Origin: Gimesia aquarii
GTDB lineage: Bacteria; Planctomycetota; Planctomycetia; Planctomycetales; Planctomycetaceae
Direction of reading: 5' to 3'
Length of the DNA: 64,000 nucleotides
NCBI RefSeq assembly: GCF_007748175.1
Contig: NZ_CP037422.1
Location: 620,001-684,000 of the forward strand
A model generated the notes under the pieces. It had not been told where the DNA came from. It saw nothing but the letters and a program-made list of their open reading frames with translations, and made no database searches. This document shows, piece after piece, positions 19,155 through 29,400 of this stretch (within the stretch, counting starts at the first letter, position 1; each line of letters opens with the position of its first letter). Made by a program: the position numbers and the translations under genes.

Positions 19155-20220
19155 TCGCTGTCACAAACCGTTTCTGCGCGTTGCCGTTTTACTGCTGTTG
19201 ATCTTTCCTGTCACGGCATGTCAAACTGATCAGTCTGGTTCTCATACAGGCTCCGCAGGTAAGCTGCAGATTCAGGGTTCCACTATGGGGACGTCTTACC
19301 ATATTACGATCTGCACTTCGCCTTCGAATCTGGTTGACTCCGATCTGCTTAAACAAGAAGTGGATCAACTGTTAGAAAACATCAACGCTCAGATGTCAAC
19401 TTACATCGAGACATCTGAGTTATCCCGATTTAATCAATCGCAATCCGATCAATGGTTTGAAGTCTCTCCATCAGTATTAAAAGTCGTTGAAGCGGGGCTC
19501 AACCTAAGTAAAGCGAGTACAGGCGCATTTGATATGACGGTAGGCCCCCTGGTCAACTTATGGCACTTTGGTCCCGATCCAGGTAAAAGAACATTACCAG
19601 AATCTAGTCAGATAGAAGCGGCGAGAAAGAATGTTGGTTACCAGCATATTGAATTACAGCATGTTTCACCTGCGTTGAAGAAGTTAATTCCCAAAGTCTA
19701 CCTCGACCTGTCAGCGATTGCTAAGGGATATGCTGTGGATCGCGTCACTTCATACCTTGATTCAAAATCGATCGAAAACTATCTGGTCGAAATCGGTGGA
19801 GAGATGCGCGCAAAAGGCACCAATCAAAGTCAGGTCCCCTGGAAAGTGGGAATAGAAAAACCAATTAGTGAGACACGCAAAATCCAAAAAGTCGTTCCAC
19901 TTTCCAATCTGTCGATGGCTACTTCAGGCAATTATCGCAATTTTTTTGAAGTGAATGGCAAAACATATTCTCACACCATTGATCCTCGTACAGGTTATCC
20001 AGTGGATCATTCTCTGGCATCAGTCACGGTTGTCGGAGAAACTTGTATGAACTGTGATGCACTTGCAACATGCCTGATGGTATTAGGTCCTGATGAGGGG
20101 TATAATTGGGCTAAAGAGCGGGAGATCGCTGCTTACTTTATTGTAAAAGAGGAAAATGGTTTTACAGAACGATATTCCCCACGCTGGCAGAAATTGTTGG
20201 GAGAGGAAAACGAATCATGA
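19138..20220 (+). CDS. apbE: FAD:protein FMN transferase (flavin attachment for NqrB/NqrC), lipoprotein
   Basis: The 360-aa protein has a lipoprotein signal peptide (lipobox VTAC, Cys at residue 28) and a complete ApbE domain: [38 protein letters not shown] and the C-terminal [12 protein letters not shown]. ApbE transfers FMN from FAD to threonine in SGAT-type motifs, the modification needed by NqrB and NqrC encoded upstream. It overlaps nqrF by 17 bp and nqrM by 4 bp. ATGs at 19138 and 19141 are both possible starts. Confidence 0.96.
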   Translation: MMTLASRCHKPFLRVAVLLLLIFPVTACQTDQSGSHTGSAGKLQIQGSTMGTSYHITICTSPSNLVDSDLLKQEVDQLLENINAQMSTYIETSELSRFNQSQSDQWFEVSPSVLKVVEAGLNLSKASTGAFDMTVGPLVNLWHFGPDPGKRTLPESSQIEAARKNVGYQHIELQHVSPALKKLIPKVYLDLSAIAKGYAVDRVTSYLDSKSIENYLVEIGGEMRAKGTNQSQVPWKVGIEKPISETRKIQKVVPLSNLSMATSGNYRNFFEVNGKTYSHTIDPRTGYPVDHSLASVTVVGETCMNCDALATCLMVLGPDEGYNWAKEREIAAYFIVKEENGFTERYSPRWQKLLGEENES

Positions 20221-20450
20221 TGGCCACAATCTTGCTTGCACTTGGTATTTTTGTCCTTGCTTTCCTGGGAATGGCAGTGGGTGTCATCGTCAGTAATCGT
20301 TGTATCAAAGGGTCCTGTGGGGGCTTGTCTAATCTTGAAGGAGTTGAAGGTTGCTCACAGTGTGGCGGTTGCTCTGTTTCTGATCAACAACAGAGACAAG
20401 GTGATGAAGTGACTGCAGCTAATTCATGCTCTGTTGACCAAGAAAATTAG
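20217..20450 (+). CDS. nqrM: Na+-NQR maturation protein NqrM
   Basis: The 77-aa protein has one N-terminal hydrophobic helix (about 3-25) and then clustered cysteines in NRCIKGSCGGLSNL and CSQCGGCSV. This matches NqrM (DUF539), a small membrane protein thought to deliver iron to the NqrD/NqrE centre. It overlaps apbE by 4 bp and closes the operon. The extra C-terminal tail after the cysteine cluster is polar and probably unstructured. Confidence 0.92.
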   Translation: MMATILLALGIFVLAFLGMAVGVIVSNRCIKGSCGGLSNLEGVEGCSQCGGCSVSDQQQRQGDEVTAANSCSVDQEN

Positions 20451-20463
20451 TCTCTTGGACGAA

Positions 20464-20486
20464 ACCGGAAAATACTATTTTTCGGT
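20464..20486 (+). terminator. Possible terminator of the nqr operon
   Basis: An inverted repeat of 10 bp with one G-T pair (20464-20473 and 20477-20486) and a 3-nt loop lies 13 bp after the nqrM stop. The downstream T tract is short and interrupted (CAGTCTTTTG), so termination efficiency is uncertain. Confidence 0.45.
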
Positions 20487-20740
20487 CAGTCTTTTGTTAT
20501 CATCAAATGATCAATTGCCATCGATCTTACCTGTAGCTTTTTCGAGAGAATTCATTCTGATGATGTTTCGATGTTGAAAAGTTGGCCAGAAATTTTCAAT
20601 ATTTCTGCTGGTAGTTCGAATAAGATATGAGACAATGAAGGCGGTATATTATTCTTCAAGAGTGAAGAAACTTGTGAAAGAATAGCACCAACATTTAAGC
20701 TCTAATTTTCAGTGCATTCGCTATCAAGAGGAGATTTGTG

Positions 20741-21310
20741 ATGGAATCAGATGAGAATCAAGCCGAACCAGTTCATGTTTCTACCGAAGAGGAAACAGGG
20801 GAACAGCCGCGGGCTGAGCATGATAAAAAAAGTGATTCATCAGGAGTGAATACTTCGATTGAGCGATTACGATCCGAATTCGACAAATTGCTGGGAGTTG
20901 CCGTTGAACAAGGGGAACGCGCATTGGATAAGCTCGGTTTATTTGGAAGTGAGTCAGTTTGGATACCCCGCGTAGATATTCTCGAACTAGAAGAGCAAAT
21001 TCAAGTTCAGTTTGATTTACCAGGTGTAGCAGCTGAGGAAATCAATATCACTCTGGCTGGAAATATGCTAACGATTGCGGGTACACGAAATACGGGAACA
21101 ATCACGACGTCCGGCCAAACCGTTCGATTGAGTGAACGACCTGCAGGGCAGTTTCAACGATCTGTTCCCATGCCTGTTGCCGTCGATCCAGATAAGGTTA
21201 CCGCGTCGGTACAGAACGGAATCTTGAACGTTTTACTAGATAAGTCTGCTACAGAAAAGCCTCGGCAGATTCCGATCAAAACTGGCTCCGAAGCTGGTGT
21301 TTCCTCTTAG
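20741..21310 (+). CDS. Small heat shock protein, Hsp20/alpha-crystallin family
   Basis: The 189-aa protein has a polar N-terminal arm (about 1-80) and an alpha-crystallin domain (about 82-180), with VDILELEEQIQVQFDLPGV, the NGILNV motif and a C-terminal I-P-I tail. It should act as an ATP-independent holdase for unfolding proteins in the cytoplasm. The ATG at 20741 has AGGAG at 20729-20733, a better distance than the GTG just before. I saw no CIRCE element upstream. The N-terminal arm is acidic and longer than in many bacterial Hsp20s. Confidence 0.92.
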   Translation: MESDENQAEPVHVSTEEETGEQPRAEHDKKSDSSGVNTSIERLRSEFDKLLGVAVEQGERALDKLGLFGSESVWIPRVDILELEEQIQVQFDLPGVAAEEINITLAGNMLTIAGTRNTGTITTSGQTVRLSERPAGQFQRSVPMPVAVDPDKVTASVQNGILNVLLDKSATEKPRQIPIKTGSEAGVSS

Positions 21311-21595
21311 CTTGCAGGTTTTTGTCCTGGTAATCGCTCTAAAAATTCTACTGATGTAACGGCGACTCGAATTTTTCTGTTTTCTCGTTTCAGTCACTAT
21401 TGGCCTCTATTACGAGCATAAATCGGACATAGAGGTTGCTATTGACCTATTTTGAGAGATCGGCGATATTTGCCTCTCACAAAAGAGAGCCGGGGATTTC
21501 CATTGATGCGATTAGCGTTTATGCACCATTTCTAGCCTCTTTCAACGGTTTTTTGAATTTCTGATCTCATTGTTAAGCCAGGGAAGGCTACTCTG

Positions 21596-22264
21596 ATGCG
21601 ATTATTCAAACGTGGATTAGCATGTCTAACCATTATCGGTTATCTGGGTGTTTTAATGTTTGGCATCTTTTGCCATACCTTCTCCTATAGAACAGCCCAG
21701 CATCCCGCTATGTATTATATTGTCTGGGATATGTTCTGTGGCTGGTCTGCTTATTCGATTCGCACCCACATCGTTGGGGAAGGGGTAAGCGGGAAATATT
21801 ATGAATTGTCACCGGGGCCGTGGGGAGATTATAAACCCTATGGTGATTTGGGGCGACGGCATTACGATACGACCGGTGATGCCTGGTTGAGAATGGCAAT
21901 GAATACACTCGATAAAACCGAGCATGAGCCCATGCTTCGAATTTTGTGTATTGAGGAAGCCTGGTGTAAGAAATATAACTTACCAGATTCTGTCTGGGAC
22001 AAGCGTTATGAAGAACCCAAGGATTTTAAAAATTATTATCGTTTACGCAAAGTAATTACACCGGAGGGCATTGTCGCACAAACTTATGTGCCCTGGCTGA
22101 CCAGACAGCGATTTTTACAAATCAATGATAATCCTCGGTTGACTGCAGATATGAGTCGAGGGCGTCCTTTTTTTGCTGGAACAGTGGGTAGTCGTATTGA
22201 GCCCCAGGGACCGCAACATGATCCCGACGTTCCCATTCATCTCGCTTCGCCCGTGGGAAATTAA
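21596..22264 (+). CDS. Single-helix membrane protein paired with the HTTM gene
   Basis: The 222-aa protein has one N-terminal hydrophobic helix (about 8-28) and then a soluble, tryptophan- and tyrosine-rich domain (WDMFCGWSAY, GPWGDYKPYG). I do not recognise the family. It lies 76 bp upstream of the HTTM gene on the same strand. Its position and topology suggest a partner of the HTTM protein in the membrane, but this is inference from context only. An AAGG precedes the ATG. Confidence 0.7.
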   Translation: MRLFKRGLACLTIIGYLGVLMFGIFCHTFSYRTAQHPAMYYIVWDMFCGWSAYSIRTHIVGEGVSGKYYELSPGPWGDYKPYGDLGRRHYDTTGDAWLRMAMNTLDKTEHEPMLRILCIEEAWCKKYNLPDSVWDKRYEEPKDFKNYYRLRKVITPEGIVAQTYVPWLTRQRFLQINDNPRLTADMSRGRPFFAGTVGSRIEPQGPQHDPDVPIHLASPVGN

Positions 22265-22340
22265 GAACGATTTACTCTCAGTTTGTTGTTTTACAACTTC
22301 AGTTGGTTTTTGAATCGTCAGATCAAACAGGATTTCAAGC

Positions 22341-23876
22341 ATGGATGCTAAAGAATTGATTCCAACGCAACAAAATTCCATTCGTAATCGCTTTCATCGA
22401 TTCTTTTTTGCAAAAGAAATACCCTTTGGATTGGCCATTGTACGCATATTAGTTCCTCTCATCTTATTTGGAACTGTGTGTACCAGATGGAGGTATTCAA
22501 GAGAATTGTTTTCAAGCGATGGAGCTCCAGCTCCCCTGGCAGATATCTTTCGCTATTATGATTTTCTTCCAGTTCTTCCGGGCAGTGTTGTTGTTGGACT
22601 ATTTGCAGCACTGGGATTTTTTCTGATTTGTAGCAGCATTGGCTGGATGACCCGATTTTCCCTGATCGCTTCTGTCGTGCTATATACATATTTCTGTTTC
22701 ATGGATTGTATTAGTATGGCAACGAAGTACTCTGTCATTGCTTCACATGTCTTGTTTTTACTTTCCCTATCCAATTGTGGTGCGATCTGGTCAGTTGATC
22801 GTTGGTTGAAAGGGAGGCGACAAAACCGATCGTTACCACAGTATACCAAATATGAACTTCCTCGGTTTGAGATATGGCCACAAAGACTGATGCAGATTCT
22901 TATTGGGGTGGTTTATTTTGGAGCTGCTATGACAAAGCTTCATACTCCTGGATATCTCGAAGGAGACCAAATCAGTTATTGGGCAATGTCACGGTATAAT
23001 AATCCACATCCTATGGGGGATTTCCTGACGATGTATCCCATCGTCTTCTCAGTCATGTCTTACGTTGCCCTTGTCTGGGAAATCGTGTTTGTGTTTATCG
23101 TCTGGCAAAAGTGGGGCCGAATTGTTGGATTAGGTTTGGGAGCGGCTTTTCACATTGGAACGCTGTTTTCACTTGGATTATATATCTTCCCTATGATTTC
23201 GATTTCAATTTATTTTTGTTTTCTTACGGAAAAGGATGTTCGATGGTTATCGGCTCAGTTCCGTCGTTTCTATCGCCAAGGTGTTTGGTTGGCACAGTAT
23301 TTCTTTAAGTTGAATGCCAGGATTGAACGTTTACGTCCGCACCATGTTACAGCTTGGAAGTCATCGGCTGCTTGGGGAGCAGGGATTGTTGTTGTTCTGT
23401 TCCTGAGTATTTATGTGGAAGACCGACTGGACTTATATGGCCTTAGACGAGCTGAAGGCCGAATGACGTTGCATGAAGTTGCCCCTGAATTAATAGAAGA
23501 AATGTTGGTACCAGAACAAGTGATGAGACAAAAAGACAAATTTCTCAGTGTTGATGTCGGAACACGGATGGTGGGCGGATGGCTCACGGATCGTAAATCG
23601 GAATTCATGGTTGGAGATTTAATACTCGTGCAATGCTGTCTGAATCCTCCTCACGAAGACATCTGGATTGATTGTCATTTCTGTGAAGAGAATGGACGAA
23701 TTATTACCCGAGTTGGACAAATCGTTCCGCGCGAGAACTTACGATATACTTTTCAGATTTACGCGCCTGAGATCTTAGCTCCAGGTAACTACTATGTTTC
23801 CATCAAATCAAAAGGCAAAGAAATGATGCGGCGTTCAATTACGTTGCTTCCCAAACTTTCGGCAGTCGCAAACTGA
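22341..23876 (+). CDS. HTTM-domain membrane protein (vitamin K-dependent gamma-carboxylase-related)
   Basis: The 511-aa protein opens with an HTTM domain (about 20-320): multiple transmembrane helices with PFGLAIVRILVPLILF, FMDCISMATKYSVIASHVLFLLSLSNCG, YFGAAMTKLHTPGYLEGDQISYW and FHIGTLFSLGLYIFPMI. This is the family related to the membrane part of gamma-glutamyl carboxylase; bacterial members have no settled activity. A further helix (about 338-356) and a soluble C-terminal beta-rich tail of about 150 residues follow. It has a good AGGA site and directly follows the one-helix membrane protein gene. Confidence 0.85.
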   Translation: MDAKELIPTQQNSIRNRFHRFFFAKEIPFGLAIVRILVPLILFGTVCTRWRYSRELFSSDGAPAPLADIFRYYDFLPVLPGSVVVGLFAALGFFLICSSIGWMTRFSLIASVVLYTYFCFMDCISMATKYSVIASHVLFLLSLSNCGAIWSVDRWLKGRRQNRSLPQYTKYELPRFEIWPQRLMQILIGVVYFGAAMTKLHTPGYLEGDQISYWAMSRYNNPHPMGDFLTMYPIVFSVMSYVALVWEIVFVFIVWQKWGRIVGLGLGAAFHIGTLFSLGLYIFPMISISIYFCFLTEKDVRWLSAQFRRFYRQGVWLAQYFFKLNARIERLRPHHVTAWKSSAAWGAGIVVVLFLSIYVEDRLDLYGLRRAEGRMTLHEVAPELIEEMLVPEQVMRQKDKFLSVDVGTRMVGGWLTDRKSEFMVGDLILVQCCLNPPHEDIWIDCHFCEENGRIITRVGQIVPRENLRYTFQIYAPEILAPGNYYVSIKSKGKEMMRRSITLLPKLSAVAN

Positions 23877-24124
23877 TCAGGCGATATCATTCTGATCCAG
23901 ATTGGAAAGATATGTGGATTATAACGACAGGCAAATTAAAACCGACATATATTTGCCAAGCTACCAAAAGTCCTTAATAGCCATAACAGTTTTCACTGAT
24001 AATATGCGGCGTGAATATGTACTACTCATATTGATTCCAGCATTCTAAATGGTAGTTCAGTCAATCACTTTGTCGATATCCTGAGTAAGCTATTTTACGT
24101 ATCAGGAATTTGCAAAGGACTGCA

Positions 24125-25753
24125 ATGGCGATGCTGTATTACGATTTTTTCGGTGTTTTGAGTGAAAGAAGTCGTCAGAAGCAAGTTAGATTTGCTGATT
24201 TTGCCGTTAAGCTAATTTTTTTTGCTTGTTTACTCTTCCCTTTTTCAAGTTGTTCACATTTCGAGCAATATGCAGAAAAAGAATCAGGCATCGTATCTCC
24301 CCAGCCTCCGCTCGCCGCAAAAACCACCGCAAGAAAAACAAAAGCTTCTAATTATTCTGGTAAACTGCCAGCAATTGAACTGGTGGAATCTGAATGGCAG
24401 GAATTCGACGAAACCCAGGATATACGGTCGTCAGAGTCGCAAATTGAGCGAGTTGCTTTGAATACCCCTTTAGTCCCGCCTGCTCCTACAAAAGAAAAAG
24501 GAACAACCTGGAGTTCGGGGAAGAAAAGTTACTCACTAACACAGTTGGAATTGATGGCCAGCGAATATAATCCAACGTTGGCTCAGGCATCTGCTGTCGT
24601 CGGTAAAGCATGTGGTATTCAAACGCAAGTTGGTAAACGACCTAATCCAATTGTGGGATATTTTGGTGACGAAATTGGTGATCAGGGTACTGCGGGTCGA
24701 CAGGGAGCTTTTATCTCCCAGACGTTCATTACAGGTGATAAACTCAGACTAAATGAACTCGTTGCAGAAAAAGACGTTCAGGAAACGTCGTGGCAGTATG
24801 AAGCTCAGCGGATGCGAGTTAAGAACGATGTCAGTTCACGCTATTACGAAACCTTAGGCGCGCAACGAAGAATTGAACTAGCGAACGAATTGCTCAAAGT
24901 TGCTGAAGACGGACTAAAAGTGACTCAGCAACTATTTAAAGCACAACAGGCGAGTCGGGCAGATATCTTACAATCGAAAATTCAACTAAATGAAGTGCAG
25001 ATCATTCAGCAAAATGCGGTTTTGGCTTTTGAAGCATCCTGGAAACGATTGGTGAATATCATCGGACTCCCTGATCTGGTGCAGGGCCGATTAACAGGAG
25101 ACCTGGAAGAACAGTTTGCTCCCATTTCAGACTGGGACATTGTTTATAACGAATTAGTGAGCAAGAGCCCGGAGTTGCAGGCAGCCTACTATCGTGTTCA
25201 ACGTGCATGGTCTCAAATCGAAAGACAACAAGTACAGGCAAAACCAAATCTACAAACACAAGTAGGAGTCGGGCACGATTATCAAACAGGGAGTGAAATC
25301 GTAAATGCACAATTAGGTGTGTTTTTGCCGATATTTAATCGGAATGAAGGTAACATTGCAATTGCATCTTCTGACTATCATCGTGCACTAAAAGATGCAG
25401 AACGGATCGAGTTAAACTTACGTGATCGATTGACATCAGTTTATCGAAATCATCAGCAGGCTGCCCAGCAGGTTAACCGTTTTCAGAAAGAGATCTTACC
25501 TTCCGCAAAAGAAAATCTGGAATTAACAAATGAAGGTTATCGCCAGGGAGAATTTGAATTCTTGCGCGTTCTGACAGCACGTCGTACTTTTTTTGAGGCA
25601 ACACAGTCATATGTCTCGTCACTCATTGCACTGCGGCAGGCAGAGATAGGAATCTCCGGTCTTCTTCTTACAGGTGGACTCAATGCAGTACCTGATATAA
25701 GCCAGGGAGCAGGTGGAACAACCCAACGTGGACAAGCTTTGAATGGTCAGTAA
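24125..25753 (+). CDS. Outer-membrane efflux factor (TolC/CusC family) lipoprotein
   Basis: The 542-aa protein has a long N-terminal segment ending in a lipobox (FSSC, Cys at residue 43), then a low-complexity linker to about residue 140, and the paired helical repeats of the outer-membrane efflux family (for example RVKNDVSSRYYETLGAQRR and the second-half LRDRLTSVYRNHQQAAQQVNRF). It should form a trimeric outer-membrane duct for efflux or type I secretion. No RND pump or membrane-fusion protein gene is adjacent. The frame opens at a TTG (24110), but AGGA then ATG at 24125 is the better start. Confidence 0.9.
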   Translation: MAMLYYDFFGVLSERSRQKQVRFADFAVKLIFFACLLFPFSSCSHFEQYAEKESGIVSPQPPLAAKTTARKTKASNYSGKLPAIELVESEWQEFDETQDIRSSESQIERVALNTPLVPPAPTKEKGTTWSSGKKSYSLTQLELMASEYNPTLAQASAVVGKACGIQTQVGKRPNPIVGYFGDEIGDQGTAGRQGAFISQTFITGDKLRLNELVAEKDVQETSWQYEAQRMRVKNDVSSRYYETLGAQRRIELANELLKVAEDGLKVTQQLFKAQQASRADILQSKIQLNEVQIIQQNAVLAFEASWKRLVNIIGLPDLVQGRLTGDLEEQFAPISDWDIVYNELVSKSPELQAAYYRVQRAWSQIERQQVQAKPNLQTQVGVGHDYQTGSEIVNAQLGVFLPIFNRNEGNIAIASSDYHRALKDAERIELNLRDRLTSVYRNHQQAAQQVNRFQKEILPSAKENLELTNEGYRQGEFEFLRVLTARRTFFEATQSYVSSLIALRQAEIGISGLLLTGGLNAVPDISQGAGGTTQRGQALNGQ

Positions 25754-26427
25754 CCCCAAGTTGATTAATCTTGTGGTAACAAGTGTCTACTTTTTTGTGA
25801 TGAACAGACCAGCTTTTCGCGCCTTTTAGTAAGTGCAGCTTCCAATTCTTGATCTACAAGACTCGCGCAAGGATCCCCATCATATTCCCTTGTGAAAAAG
25901 CAGTCTTGGTACAAACGAGCCCAAGGTTATCGATAGCATAAATTCTGCTATGAATACGATATTTATAGCATGGACTCTCGAGATTTCTTCATAAATCCTA
26001 AGTACATAGATAATTTAATCTGTATACCCGCTCCTTCTAATTAGAGGTAATACTGCCCGTGGTGCGGAGTCACATCTAAGTAGTACTAATTCTTCTGAAA
26101 ACATTCAATTACAAATTTGTGCACAGAATCTGGAAAAGCGATTCGATCCGTTTTGAGTCGTTCGAGAATTGTCCTTCAATCGTCTTCTTACTGTGGGCAA
26201 AGGACGAGACTCGAAGAACCCTGTTTGAAATACGGATTGACAGAAATTTTTATTTTTTTCGCAATTTCCCCAGTCTCACTTACGTCCAATCTTTCAGACA
26301 ATGAACGAAAAAAACTATACTGTTTTCTATAAACTCTGAATTTAACGCTTTTTACGCGATTGCCCTGTTTGCCATCTATTCTCAACCAGATAACAGGGTA
26401 TTGGACAATGTACAAAAGGTGGGTAGT
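25754..26427. other. Long intergenic region before the giant-protein genes
   Basis: The largest gap in the window (674 bp) is A+T-rich with frequent stops in all frames. I found no convincing gene, tRNA, repeat or strong hairpin. A good ribosome-binding site (AAGGTGGG) for the next gene lies at its 3' end. It should contain that gene's promoter and could hide a small RNA I cannot recognise. Confidence 0.4.
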
Positions 26428-29400
26428 ATGCAATATCTAAGATTGGCACCTCGTTTTTCCCTTTTTTTGTTTGTAGCAACTACCTTACTTGGACTACCTG
26501 AATTCACGCGTGGTCAGACACCAGTTGATGCTGGTAAGCCTGTTCTCAGTACGAAAGACAAAGTACCCGAAAAGGAAAATGAATGGGACCATCTGATATA
26601 TATCCCCTTTAAAAACATTAAGGACGTTCTCAACAAGTCTGAAGCGACCATTTTTATGCCGTATTTGGAGTATTTAAAACTCTGGTCCCAGTCGGCAGGC
26701 ATTGGCACTGAGGGTGGTATCAACTTTCCTGTCAAAGCAGTCGTAACAAGTTCTTCTTACACTGGCACGGTTGAAGAAAACGTGGCGCGTATTCAATGTG
26801 ATTTAACGATTCAAGTGATAGGGGATCCTTGGGTAGAAGTTCCATTACGTTTTGGAAAAGCTGCAATTGGAAAGGTCAGCTCTACGAATTCGAAAGTTTT
26901 TTTGCGGGGCACTGGAAATGGAAGTTATGCACTATTGCTCTCTGAAAAAGGAGAGCATCGGGTGCAGATTGAACTATTAACGCGTGTAAAAAATTCCCCC
27001 GAAGGACACATTTTTCAGTTTGAATGTCCAACGGTTGGGGTTACAACCTTGGAACTAAAGATTCCTGAAGCAGATCAAACTGTGAAGATTACCCCCCAAC
27101 TGGTGCGGCTGCCAATTAAGTCACCTCAAGATGCCACTTTGGTTAAGTCGACATTGGGAGCAACCAATCAGATTACAGTGCTCTGGTATCCTCGTGAAAG
27201 CACAAAGCCAGAAATGGACTTGCTGGCGAGTGTCGAGAATTCTACATTGGTTTCAATTCGAGATGGTTTAGTCAATACACAATCATTATTAAAATATGAG
27301 GTCCTCAGAGGGGATATGCAAAGTGCACGGATTGCAGTTCCTCTCAAAGATCGTATTTTGGATCTTTCTTCCTCCAACACCAAAATCAAAAGCTGGGAAA
27401 TAGAGAAAACAGATAACAAACAAATCATTGCAGTTGAATTCCTCAATAAGTTGCAAAATGGTGCGCTGATTCAAGTGAATACAGAAAAAGATATTCCAGA
27501 TGAGCCATTTAACATCCTTGGCTTATCGGAGACAGCAACGAGTGGAATTCATGCACTCGATGTTATCAGAGAGAGCGGCCAGATTGCTATTGTCCCCGGA
27601 GAAAGTATGACGTTTTCTGTTACTAATACAGAAGGTGTCACTCGCAGTGAAGTTGCAAGTATTCCCAAGAGTATTCAAAGGCCCAACGCCGTTTATTATC
27701 GTTTTTTCAATCCCTCAGCAAAACTGCAGATCAGTATACAGCCACTCAAACCTCGTATTTTTGTAAATCAGTTGACCGAGTTTTTTTTCGGTGAAGATGA
27801 AATTCGAGTGCGAGCACAACTAGACTATGACATTCAACGAGCGGGTATTTTTTCGTTTCAGTTAAAAGTTCCAGAAAAACTGGTCATTGATTCTGTAAAT
27901 GTGGCTGGCCTGAAAGAATATAATTTTGATAAGAAAACGCGGCAGTTAACGGTTGCTTTGCTGCAAAAATATCAGGGGAAATTGAAACTACAGATTCGTG
28001 CGCATCAGGATTTCAATAAAGGATCGCAAGAATCAAAAGTCAATGTTCCATTACCGGAGCCAATCAACGTTGAGCGGGAGACAGGTCAAGTTGCCATTTA
28101 TGCTCCCGAGTCAATGGAGTTGATTATTAGAAATCAGGATGTCGTTGGTGCGCAGCCTGCCACGTATTCGAACCCAAGAATTACCAAGACTTCATTAGCT
28201 TCTGCTTGGGATTATAATCGCCGTCCAGTTGAGATTCCGGTTCAGATTCAAATTAAGCCGACACGACTGGTCGCAGATGTTGCAACCAGTATCGAAGTCA
28301 AAGAGCAAATTGCCGAAGTACTCAGCAGAATTGATTATCAGGTTCAATATGCCGGAGTGGATACTTTTCGTTTCGCTGTTCCTGAAGCAATTGCTGATCT
28401 GATCCAGATTCGATCTTTATCACCGGCTCCAGCACCATCCATCAAGCAGAAAAGTCGTGCTGAAAAAGCGGTTGAAGGTTGGGTTGTCTGGACTGTAACA
28501 ACGCAGAGAAATGTCCAAGGCCGTTATTCACTCGAAGTACGTTATGACATTACATCAGGTTTGTTAGCTTCTGCGGCAAAGCCAGATTCTGAAGCAGAGA
28601 ATACAGACAAAGAAAAGAATGAGGCATCAAAATCGGAAACAGGAGATATCTTGCTGGATAAGATCTCTTTACAACCATTGAAAGTATTAGGGTTAGAAAA
28701 AACGAATGAAAATCAGCGTTCGCGTGATGTTCCACTGGCAAGGGTTTACGGTGAAATTGCAGTTCGGAAGTCGAGAACGCTTTCTGTTTCAACTTCAAAT
28801 CTGGAAGAGCAACTGGATCCAATTGACATCCGCGAATTGAAATTATTACCGAAGGAAGGTTTTTTAGCATTTCGTTATTTTAGTCAACCGGTAAGTCTGG
28901 AACTCATATCTACGAGACACAAAATTCAGGAAGTCATAGAAACGATTATTATGAAATCTCTAGTTGAGGTCGTTGTGACTAAAGAGGGACGTTCAACTTA
29001 TCGCTGTCGTTATTTGATCAAATCAAGTGAAAGGCAACAGTTAAAAGTGGCTTTGCCAGAAAATATGGAACCGTTAAGTATTACTGTAGCCGGTCAACCA
29101 GTTCCTTTGGAAAAAGATGAGCAAAGTCAAAGCGAAGATGGTTGGTCAACGTTTTTTATTAACGTTGCCCGAGACCAGTCTTCAGATCAACCGTTTTTGA
29201 TCACCTTATTATTTACAAAATCTGTTCCCAGGATTACAGAATCATTTGGTGGTAATTTAAAGTTGCCCTTGCCGCTTTTTGGTGGAATCGATGGTGAAAA
29301 TGTTGTCGTTCAGCAATTGAAAACAGCAATTTGGGTACCTGATCAGTATACCTTGGTTGGTGTGGCTGATGAATTTGAGCCTGATGATCAGGTTTTTATA

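Noticed and set aside
20580-20640. GTTCGAAT-like T-loop suggestive of a tRNA.
   Set aside because: No acceptor stem, anticodon arm or D-loop could be folded around it.
26188-26433. 81-codon minus-strand frame in the large intergenic gap.
   Set aside because: No ribosome-binding site or recognisable motif, overlaps the ribosome-binding region of the giant-protein gene, and composition matches noncoding sequence.
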